A DNA stretch of 64,000 nt, from positions 434,001 through 498,000 of the forward strand of contig VIIQ02000005.1 in NCBI GenBank assembly GCA_007449985.2, written 5' to 3'. Positions 21,841 through 32,068 of the stretch are shown piece by piece (position 1 is the stretch's first letter; the number at the start of each line of letters is the position of its first letter). The DNA comes from Desmodesmus armatus. Lineage: Eukaryota; Chlorophyta; Chlorophyceae; Sphaeropleales; Scenedesmaceae. The notes under the pieces are model-generated. The model saw only the letters and a list, made by a program, of their open reading frames with translations, was not told the origin of the DNA and searched no databases. Position numbers and translations under genes: made by a program.

Positions 21841-23174
21841 ATAGGGATGGAAGTGGTGACTGGCAGGTTCCAACTGAAGAGGTCTCCTACAAAGGAATTA
21901 TTCTCAAGCCTCAACTGGCTCACAAGTCTGCTGCATGATGTGGCTGCAATCTTGTTTATGGGATGTCATGAATCTGTCACTGTGCCTGGCACCGGGAGCA
22001 AAGTACAGGACATCTGCCAGGTGCTGACGTGGCTGCTGCGTGACTCGTGACTGCCTGCTAGCTGGTGGGGGACTTTGTGTAGTATGCTGGAGACCAACTA
22101 AGATAAGTATTGGTGAAAGAGGCCATTGAGCATACCGGGAATCAAGGCCAGAAGATGGGGAAGACGAAAGGGCAGCAGGTACAAACAAACGTTAACGGCA
22201 TACACAGCACCACCACCCCGCTGGGTGTTGGGATTGGCTTACAATGCATTCTAGGGGCCTCCGATAAAAGGTGTTGACAGCTGAAACGGTAAGCCTCTAG
22301 TTCAAATGCTACAACATGATCTATGCTGCATTCGCCAGTGAATCTGTAGCCTAGGCAGGAATCAGCGCAAATAACTGTGATTATATTAAAGAAAAAAATG
22401 AGATCACCATACCATGCTAAAGTGACATACGGCGTGGATAAGGCAATTCAGTACAAGTACTGGTGTACCGTGTCACATCCTGTGCTTTGAGCTGGGCACA
22501 CTGAGACAAGGACTGCTGTTTGCTGACACGTGGTGTGATTTGGTGTGATTGCTAGGCGCAGGTTATGGCAGGGGTGACTACAAGTCAACATGCTGGTACT
22601 GAGGTCACTCTGAGCCAGGACAACACCGTCACACCACCTCCTGACACCAAAGGAAGTCTGAAGGGACTATGGTATCGTCTGTATCGATACGTCTGTATCG
22701 TTACAAATTAGGATCCCATAACATTGTCCTGTGTTGCGACCTCTGCAAGACACACTCATCACATGCAGATACAAGAAGCTGTGCTGATGATTGTGACAGT
22801 CCATCATGTACACCAGAGTCGTACAAACAGCAGCGCCCAAGAACTTGAATAAACTGCAATGCAAAAAAACCGTGCAGCTGCAAAATGTGTTGCAAGGAGC
22901 ACAACATCGAGCAACAAGCCAACTGCCATGCAGCTATGACAGCGGGTTGATAACACAGAGCATCACCAACAGATGGCTCTCAAAACGCTCAACCTACCCT
23001 CAGCTGCCCTCACCTTGCCCCAACATCCGCTCAATCGATACGAAAACGAACCTACAAAAACACACCAGGCAAGCACATATGCCTAAGCCACTCCCACATG
23101 ACAGTCACGCCAGAGTCTACTGCACAACAATGTCAGGCAACGCAGGGACCACAACCAGGCAACAGGCAGGGATG
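21841..23174. other. Long spacer, nothing recognised
   Basis: About 1.3 kb upstream of the LRR-DUF506 gene and downstream of the MATH-BTB stop. Short open frames occur on both strands, but none resembles a known domain. Base composition is more AT-rich near 22380-22720, as expected for intergenic DNA here. No tRNA could be confirmed. Confidence 0.45.
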
Positions 23175-26100
23175 TCATTCCATGCGCCGCTGCCGCACCC
23201 GGCGCTCCTCCTGTGCAGCGTCCTCCAGGCGCCTGCCGTGCTGGGGGTGGCGCTGGTGTGCCTCCCGGCCGTGCGGTGCCCCACTTGCGGCTGCTGGGTT
23301 CTGTGCAATGACCTGCAGCAGCTCGGCCTGTAGGTTGGGGCAGCTGCGTGACATGTGGCGGTAGCCCTCGGTGTGGATGACCAGGTGCAGGTGCTTGCTC
23401 ACGTAGTCCAGGCACACACGCTTCAGGTCCTGCAGGGGCGGTAGCACAACACATACATTGGTGTTGCTGTTGTTGCTCGCTGGGTATGCTGATCGGCAGC
23501 ATCAGTGCACATGCTATACGTCTGAGCAGGTTCGAAAAGTTCCTCCTTCAACTCCAATGGTCCTCAAACAACTTTCAAAGCTGTTCGTTTGGCATGATGC
23601 AAAGCACTGTTTCCGTCCAAACTTCCTACTGATACAGGCGGCTGAAAGCCTGGCGGAAATCTTGTGGCAAGCTGTAGATGTTGTTTGAGCAAGGTTGCAG
23701 GAATTCTACGCGCTCAACAAGTAGACAGAGCTCATGGCATTGAAGCATGGTGCCTGCAATGAGTGAATGTGGGTAGAGCGCAGGGCACAGAACTTCTGAA
23801 AACACAGCCCACCCACCTCTGCATGGTTCTGCTCAGCCAGGGCCAGCGTTGTTGCCACCGTCTCCACATCCACCGTCTCACACAGCCGGCGCTCACACAT
23901 TTGCCGCAACCGTGTCAACTGGTACATGTCAGCAGCTGCCAGCAGGTGCTGGGCCATGTTGACCTCTAGGTTGGTGCCCTCCAGCTCCTCAGGCAGCGCA
24001 TCTGCAAGCGGCCACACAGCAGGCAGACCAGCACATGGGTCAACAGGCGTACGTAGGATTGGACGCAAACTGCAGTCAACTAGCTTTACGGTTGCAGCCA
24101 TATGACATCCCGTTTGCTGCAGAGGTGTCAAGTATCTGTCAGTGGGCCTGGACATATCCAAGCTGAGCCCAGACTGAACCCCGATTGTGGACTGTGGCTG
24201 GCAGAGGGCTGAGACCACCTGATGCAGGCCCACTGTGCCGTACATTCCCATGGACGCCAGGCGCACCCACCCCCTGCCCCAGGAGAGCGTTGAATTGAAA
24301 TGTGTGTGACGACCTGAAACAGTCCAGAAGCGCGGTCCCCACTAACCCTACCCATCCACAGAGCCGTACAGCGCCCCACCCACCTGTGTAGATGAAGTGC
24401 AGCAGCGCCTTGAAGACCTCTGCATTGATGTCCCGCACCACGTATCTGCCCTCCTGCGCCTCCGCCATGTTGCTCTCCAGCATGCCCCTGAAGAAGGGGC
24501 TGCGCGCCTCCAGCAGCATGCGGTGCACAGGGATCTCCTGCTCACCCTCCTCACCCTGCACCACGATCGTGTAGTCTGCGTTCTGACCTGCAGGGCACAG
24601 CACGCCACATTGGACAGTCATGTGAGTATGTGTCAGATCGTTGCACGCCATGTGTCAGCACACAGCGTCGGTGTCGGCACAGCCAAACATGCCCAATCTG
24701 TCATTCAAATGTGTCATACTAAGGCAGCAAACACTCAAGCTAACCGCCCATGAGATGGCCAAGCCCCCCCCCCCCCCACACACACATTCCATTATGTTAA
24801 ACACGTTGGCCACTATGTGCGTGCCGGAACGCACTTTTCAAGCCTGTCGTCATGACATGCACTTGATGGTTGTGACTCATGTGTTGAACACACACATGCA
24901 CTTCATGGTTGTAACTCATGTGTTGAACACACACACATGTGTTGAACACACACATGTCGGGCAGGGCATGATGCAGCATCGCAAGAGCAGCAAAGTGTGC
25001 ACAGGCTCTATTACCAGCCAAAACCCATACCACACATTATGTTCTTGACTGTCCTGCTGAGATGCAACAGCTGGTTGCAAGCATGTGTCGCCACAGGGAG
25101 ATGCTATGGCTTGTTGCAAGTCGTGTGTCGGCACACCCCACCTGTGCGGAAGAGCTCTCCCAGGTCCCTGCCAAGTGTTGGCAGGGGTGCCCTAATGAGG
25201 TCGCCCTTGTTGGGGTGCTGGTTGCGTGACAGGGCCCCACCAGTGCTGACCACCAGCTCAATGGTGTACTTGATGATGATGGTGTCGTTGGCCAGGTAGC
25301 CGCGGGCAGGGTCCTCCAGGATGTTGCGCTGCACAGGGCAACAGGGAGGGACAGAGCAGAAACTGTCGGCGATGGATTCATGATAGGGCTTGGTCTGATA
25401 ACTGCACGCGGTGCTGTAGGTGCTGGCAGTCGTGCCGCTGAACAGGAGCCCTCGCAAGGACAGCTCTGCCATGTACAGGCTCTCGATCACCAGCAACTGG
25501 CAAAAGAAGGCGGCACTTTGCCAACTGCTGGCCCAGGAAGGCTTCACCACTGCTTGCAACCGCCCCAGCAACTGCCCCAGCGATGCTGTAGTCACACCTG
25601 CCTGCTGCACCCACTGCACGGCTGCTGCACCCACCTTGACAAACTTCCTGTAGCCGTGGCAGTTGCGTGCGTTGGGGTCCTGGCGCGCACAGCTGATCTT
25701 GACAGCACCAGCCTCGCGTGTGCGGCCCTTGGTGAGGTCACGCCCCTGCCCCGTCTGGTCCACCAGGGTGAAGCGGTGGAAGGCGCGCACCACCTTGCCC
25801 TCATTGGTGTTCACCACCCCCTGTGGGTTGGGGCCCTCACCAATGAGTGCCACAAACAGGGCAGCATACTCATTGGTGGTGTCCCGGCGGGGCTGAGGCA
25901 CCATGCGAGCCAGCTGCATGGCCGCTGCTGCCGCGGCCTGGGGGTGTTGCTGGACTGGCACAACGGCACCTGCTGCTGCCTGCCCGCCGGCACCTGCTGC
26001 ACCAAAGCCCCCATCGCCGTTTGCTGCTGCATCGCCGCCGCCGCCGCCAGCTGCTGCGCCGCCACCTGGAGCTGGGTGTGCTCCACCTGCAGGAGCTGCA

Positions 26101-26773
26101 TGGGCAGCTGCTGCTGCCTGAGCTGCCGCTACGCCAGGAGGGGGCACTGCTGCTACTGGATGGTGCATGGCTGCGGCATCGCCTGCAAGCTGGTGAGGGT
26201 CAGAGGAACTGCTGCGCTTGCCATCAGGGTAGAACAACAAGACCTGCAGCAGAAAACACAAGACAGAAGGAAGGCACGTCCTCAAAAAATGGGCTAGGTG
26301 GGCATGTGTGGACAGACTGCCGCTGCACCATGCCAGCTTGCTGCTGTGCCTGCAAAAGCCAGTTGGCTGTTGCTGCTTGCCCTGATGAAGCAGGCCCCAG
26401 CATGGCTGCCCCCCAAGACGTTAACACGGCGTGTTACGTCCGAGGCAAGGCTAACCAGCAGCAGGCAGGCTGGGGTGAACCATGAAGACAGAAGGGCTTG
26501 CATCAGCTCACCCATTCATGGCCCCCGACCGTGAAGCGCTCGCTTGCGATGGGCTCCCCGTCGCCGATTCCCTTGATAAGCGAGTAGCCCACGATAGTGT
26601 GCGTGTGCTCGCCTGCAGGGGACACACACAGGGCAGCAAGGGTGGGTGTCCGAGCAACGACATGCTTGAAGGCTCCTGCAGCCACCCTGGTCACCGCCAC
26701 ATGTTTCAAACTCACCAACAATGGTGTCAGTGACAGTTTTGGAGTCAGTCGCGTTGGGCTTCGGTGAAGCCAT
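23175..26773 (-). CDS. MATH-BTB (BPM-type) CUL3 substrate adaptor
   Basis: Seven exons (26716-26773, 26512-26612, 25635-26243, 25142-25328, 24384-24587, 23817-24001, 23175-23429) join in phase to about 532 residues. The family recruits substrates to cullin-3 ubiquitin ligases through BTB and binds them through MATH. Seen: MATH strands ([37 protein letters not shown], then [15 protein letters not shown] and [15 protein letters not shown]); BTB core [30 protein letters not shown] and [12 protein letters not shown]; and a BACK-like C-terminus with [15 protein letters not shown] and [13 protein letters not shown]. An insertion of ~100 residues rich in Ala, Gly and Pro interrupts the MATH domain after FYPDGK and before [14 protein letters not shown]. 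The Met at 26773 is the first in frame. The family call is firm; the substrate is unknown. Confidence 0.9.
24857..24957. repeat. Minisatellite-like tandem repeat in a MATH-BTB intron
   Basis: Two copies of a unit of about 40 bases, starting ATGCACTT(G/C)ATGGTTGT, and a third partial copy (ATGTGTTGAACACACACA) lie in tandem. Each copy ends in a short CA run. The array lies in the intron between exons 25142-25328 and 24384-24587. Just beyond, a 14-base C run occupies 24764-24777. Confidence 0.75.
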
Positions 26774-28734
26774 GCTGTGCTGTAGAGAGACCTCAGCAGA
26801 GGGGGGGCAGACAGCAGGTGAACTGAAATGTAGGCAGCCCCTTAGCAGACGTCCTCTTTCACGGTACCAGTGTGGTGCAATGTGAGCTTGTAAGTCTGCC
26901 AGAGGGTTCTTGTACCTCTTGACTAACATGTGTGAGTTTGCTGACCAGCAAAAGTTACCAGTAACTTTTGAAGTTTACCGGTAAAATGTTCAGCAGCCAG
27001 AAGGCACCAGGCAGGGACAGGTGCTTTGAAACAAAGCTTTGAGGCCGTTCACTTCACCCATCCACTCCACAGCATGCACTCTAGGTAGAGGCCTGTCACC
27101 AGGTTGGTACCCTGTCCTGGCCCAGCGCCATGGCGGGGGGTGCGTGGGTGCCTGAGTGGGGCATTAACTCAAGCCTGTGATCCAAACTGTTAAGAAGCCT
27201 CCTCTTGTCAACAGGCTCTGCTCCTGCATCACACGCGTGGTGGATGCCAGCCCTCCAGTTAGAGCCTGGCGTGCCAGGTACCCTGGCCCCAATCCAGTGG
27301 TGCCCTTGGTAAACCAGCAGACGAGCAGTGGTAGCGTAGTGGTGGCCCTTGCACCAGAAGCTGTGTGATTTAGCTGCAACAGCCCTTTGTGGTTGAGGAT
27401 CCAGGCAAGCACCAGTACTCATGGTGGTGCTGGCCCCAGTGGGGGTGCCTGCCAAGCAGTCGGGTCCCAGGCTGGTGCCTGCATGGACAGGGTTCATGAA
27501 ACACTGTGCTCCCAAGCTCTCAATGCACACATGCACCCTCGTTGCTGCCAGACATTCTGATGCCTAACAGCCCATGTACGAAATCAGCTCCTTGCTGCAC
27601 TGTCAAGGGACCCTAGGCATCTCAGCACTACAACTTACGAACGGGTGTTACACCAACGGCTTTGCATCCAAGGCTGGCGGCAGCATGAACCTGGGTATGA
27701 CAGACTACGCTGCCGGCACCAACCGCCTAACCATCTGCCCCTATGACACAGCCGCCAGCACACAGATAGGGATGGGTGTGTGACAGGGACGAAGGGAGAT
27801 CTACAGACTTCCCGCATCAACACCAAGGGCACGTACGTCCTAACCATGCAGAGAGATGGTAGCAGCCAAGCCAAGCCAGGCCAGCCCAACACCCCACAAC
27901 CACCACAGCCTGACACTCTGTAGAGGCAAGGCTGGACAGGCCTGCTGGCAGCCGATCGATACAGCACACTGCTGCAGGGTGCACTGAGGCAACAATGGTC
28001 ACCAGCATGACAAGATACAACAAAGTGAAAGATTGACCATTTGCGCACAACCAACAAACCTGCTGGAAGAACGACCAACTGCCTTTGCTGACAGCGACAG
28101 CTGCAGCAGCAGGGATCCGGTCTCAACTTCACTGCACCAGAGAAGGGGACATCTGCAGCTGCCTATCACAGCACTTGGAAGGCCCTGTCGTGGCTGCGCC
28201 CTGAAACGCACAACGGCACAACTGAAGCAGTCTGCTGCTTGTGGCCCGCTGGACGATGGCACACTCACACATACAGACACACCCGACCACGCTCATGAGC
28301 AGCCATGCGCTGCAAGCACACACAACGCGCCTTGTGCGTACGTTCCATTGCTGATGTTTAGTCATCGCCTGCAGCAACACATACAGGAAGGCAGACAGAG
28401 TATGGTGAGCAATGATGGAAGACTCCCCAATGCCTCCCCCCTTTGCCTCCTGCACAGCCGTTCACGCCAGCCGACCAGCCACCAGCGGCCTTCAAGAGAG
28501 TGAGAACAGAGATCAAGTGAGTAAGGACAACATGCAAAGCTCGCACACAGACATGTCATGTGACTGCCGCCCCCCTTACTGCAGCCTGTGGTAGGCTCAG
28601 ACCCCTCACGCCTCAGGCCACCCATTGCTCCCCATCCCCGCACCATACACCACACTGCCACCCCCAGTGCCCGACCAGTCGACCCGCATCTATCAATACA
28701 CCCTTGAGTACATACAGATGAGCTGTTGACTCAC
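26774..28734. other. Long spacer, no gene recognised
   Basis: Nearly 2 kb between the MATH-BTB start and the last recognised ABCE1 exon. Open frames of up to about 150 codons occur (for example 27096-27536 minus and 28033-28503 plus), but none has family motifs or a convincing exon pattern. The end of ABCE1 may extend into 28613-28734, either by read-through of a donor-like site at 28735 or by a small further exon. Confidence 0.4.
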
Positions 28735-31700
28735 CGATGTAGTAGTACGTCCCTGCGTCCTTCTGCTCCCTGTCCTTGGTGCTGGCGTTCTTGTTGATGC
28801 GTGGCCTGTAGTTGGTGGGGTCCCGCCTGAAGGTGATGTCCAGGTTCTTGAGGAACAGGTTCATGCCGGTCAGCAGGCTCTGAGGGGTGCGCGCCGTGGC
28901 GTTCTTGCTGGGCTGGCCCTCGTACACAATCACACGGTCCGCCAGGTATGTGGCCATGATGAAGTCGTGCTCCACGATGAACGCAGTCTTCTTGCTGTGC
29001 ATGATAAAGCGCTTGATCACCTGCAGGGGGGCAGGGGGGCATAGGGGGGGGGGGGTGCGATCACTGGCTGACGGGGCCCAGGATGCCACCAGGATGCCAC
29101 CAGTCACCTACCGACATTCACTGCGTCTCCCGTGTGCATTCACGCATGCAGGCTTTGTGACACATAGCCACCCCCCACGGAAGTCATTGAGCGATTTGTT
29201 CTATGCAAGCTGAGTATGCAAGCTGAGTCCGCAACAACACGCCACATGAGGCTTGATGGTGGCTGGAAGCGTGCCGCATTACACACCTTGGTGGCGCGGG
29301 CGAGCATCACCCTCCCCACTTTCCTCATCCTCTGCAACAGGCTGCAGCCCCAGGCTAAAACCCCCTTGCCAAAGCCCCAGTGCTGCACTTCAGTCAGGTT
29401 ACCTTTGAGGCCATGATGCGCTGCTCGCTGTCCAGGTAAGCGCTGGGCTCGTCAATAAGGTAGATGTCTGCCGGCTGGCCCAGGCACAGAGCCAGCGCCA
29501 CACGCTGCAGCTCACCACCAGACAGGTTCTGAACCTCAAAGTCCATCAGCGGCTCAATGGTCAGCGGCTTCATCACGTCAGACACAAACTGCGGGCGAAA
29601 GGCAAGATTGAGGGGGGGGGGGGGGACGGTGCAAGCATGGGCACAGGGCAGGCGGGAAAGGGGGCAATAACACAGCAGCAGGGGGAGCTGTTGCAGTGGG
29701 GCACAGGGGAGGTCCAGCACTTGGTCCCCATGCAAACTGTGCATGAAGTATTCCAACATCAGCGCCCGGACACGCACCATGCATCACCCACTGAGAGGCT
29801 GCCAATGCTTGTTACAGCCCGGCTGTTCTGGACATCACTCCGTGATGGAGCAGAAGCACCCCCCTGTGTTCATCACTCGCCCTGGCGTACCTGTGGATGG
29901 AGGTAGCTGTCCCTGATCTTCTTGTGCAGCAGCTGCCTGACACTGCCCTCAAACTTGGGGCTGATCTTCTGGGGCTTGTAGCTGACGTTGAAGGTGGGCA
30001 GCTCCTCCTCCACATCCTGCAACACAGCACAGCACAGCACAGCACAGCACAGCACAGCAAAGCACAGCAAAGCACAACCAAGTCAGGGGTCACAGCATAC
30101 CAATGGTTTGATATGCCGCACAGGGTGACACAAGGCGTGTAAGCATTGTGCACAAAGCCCTACAACAACAGACAGAAGTCTTGGCAGCACTGTTGTGTCA
30201 ACCCTGGAACCACTCAGGTGCATAGCCAGCTTGCCAACAATGCACCTTGACATTTTGAACCTGGCCAAGGAGCCTTTGAAATCTGCGGCACTCCTCCCCC
30301 ATGCAACCCCTCTTCCCTTGCGGCCGCAACTGCCGCAACTCGTTGCAGGGCACAGCCCATCTGCGCCCTCCCTGCAACCCTCATCGGCCGACAAGGCCTC
30401 ACCCCCCCCCCAAAGCCCTGGGCCCCTGGTCTCCCTCACCTCATCTGGTGCCAGCATGCCCGCCAGCATGCGGATGAAGGTGGTCTTGCCTGTGCCGTTC
30501 TCTCCCAGCATGACAATGATCTCACTGTCAGTGAACTCACCCGCCTCAACAGTCATCTGGAAGTTGCCCTGCACACACAAACACACGATCACACACACAG
30601 TGAGTGAGGCACGGCATTATGCCAACATGTTCGCCTGCCAGGGGACCCAGTGGGTCAACAAGAGGACAGTTTGTGCTGCCGTCGTCCATAAACCTGCTGA
30701 ACTTGTGCACAGGCGCACACCCTGGCTATCAACACAAGAGGAGGCAGCAAAGGGGTGCCCATGCCTGTCAGGCTGGCTGGGCAACTACCATACCTACCCC
30801 AACCATGCATTGTGTTGAGGAAGGCAGGCAGCTGGCTGCTGGCCAGAACTGGATGAATACTCGTGGTTAACAGAGGGCGGGAGGTGGGGGGAGTAGGGGG
30901 ACATGTAAAGCTCAGGTAGAGGGCGAGCACGCAGGTGTCCATTTTGCTGCTGCTGAGTCTGTCCCCACCTGTGTCTTCTTCATTGCTGGGTACTGGTAGC
31001 GCAGGTACTTCTTGACGTCCTCCTCCTTGGTGTCCTGCTCAACAACCTTGAAGGTCAGGCTCTCCTCACGGAAACGAAGGTTCTCAGTGGGCACAAAACC
31101 TGAGGGGGGGGGGGAGAGGGGGGGGGGGGGGGGGGGGCGCAGACAAAGTGAGCAAGGAAGGTGCAGCGACTGAGTGAATCAGCGGTGTCCCAATGAGCAG
31201 TGCAGTGCATGGTGGCGGCGCAGCCGGCAGGTAAGGGAGACAACTGTGGTGGTGTGAGGAGGGGGGGGGGGCGACAAGGAGTGGCAACGTGCAGCTGACT
31301 GAACTGGTCCTACTGGTCCTGCTAGTCCTGACACCGCCAGCTGCCTGGATGTGGCACCAAAACGCATGCTGTGTGTGTGAGACACTGAGCTGTGTGTCAG
31401 GGTGTGTGGAGAGTGCTGTCACGTTTGACTAACACAGCAGGGCCACTGCCCGTATCAGTGTATGCCTGCAGTGCTGTGTCTCTCCCGCCAACCCACCTGC
31501 CAAGAAGATGTTGATGCCCTCCCTCACGCTGAAGGGCAGTGTGACCACGCCGTAGGCTCCTGGCTTGCCGTACAGGCAGCAGATGAAGTCTGACAGGTAG
31601 TCCAGCACGCTCAGGTCGTGCTCAACCACAATCACGTACCGCTGCACGTGGCCCTCACCCTCACGACCAAGCAGCTCACGGATGACCTGCACGGTTTCAG

Positions 31701-32024
31701 TTCGAAGGAGGAGCAGCAGCAGCAGCAGCAGCAACGGAAGTCGTGAGAAGCAGCAGAGAAGCCAAAAGCATCGCAGCCCCAGCGATCAGTTGAAAAGCAC
31801 CCAGTACTGTCTGCTGATTGGGGACTGAGGGATGCAACCTGCATGTTGACCATGCCCGTCTCTGGTCAACTGTCAGTTGACCAGGCGGCTTCTGGACAGC
31901 TGGGTTTGGGTAGCCAAGTAAGGGTGACTGCTGGGACAACACCACCCACAACGCGACTTGGAAGAGTCAAAAGCCTCCGCTGCTTTCAAATTTATGTATG
32001 ACTGGCACCACCACCACCAGCCCC

Positions 32025-32068
<44 letters not shown>

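Noticed and set aside
22240..22320. tRNA-like stretch (a TTCAAAT core with short flanking pairs)
   Set aside because: No complete cloverleaf or A/B box pair could be built.
24857..24957. CRISPR-like array
   Set aside because: Only two and a half units without spacers, in a eukaryotic intron.
24797..25033. His/Val/Cys-rich frames over the minisatellite
   Set aside because: They are translations of the tandem CA-rich repeat within an intron.
27096..27536. 146-codon minus-strand open frame in the MATH-BTB/ABCE1 spacer
   Set aside because: No domain, no conserved start context and no exon partners; composition resembles the surrounding spacer.
27574..27783. Short plus-strand frame with regular Gly/Thr spacing
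   Set aside because: Looks protein-like but has no recognisable family and no splice partner, so it is not called as a gene.
28613..28735. Read-through C-terminal extension of ABCE1
   Set aside because: Possible, but a good donor GTGAGT follows the conserved C-terminus, so the extra residues are not annotated as coding.
30083..30598. 171-codon frame that includes ABCE1 exon 30440-30568 and the next intron
   Set aside because: Only the exon part matches ABCE1; the rest lies between a strong donor and the next conserved exon.
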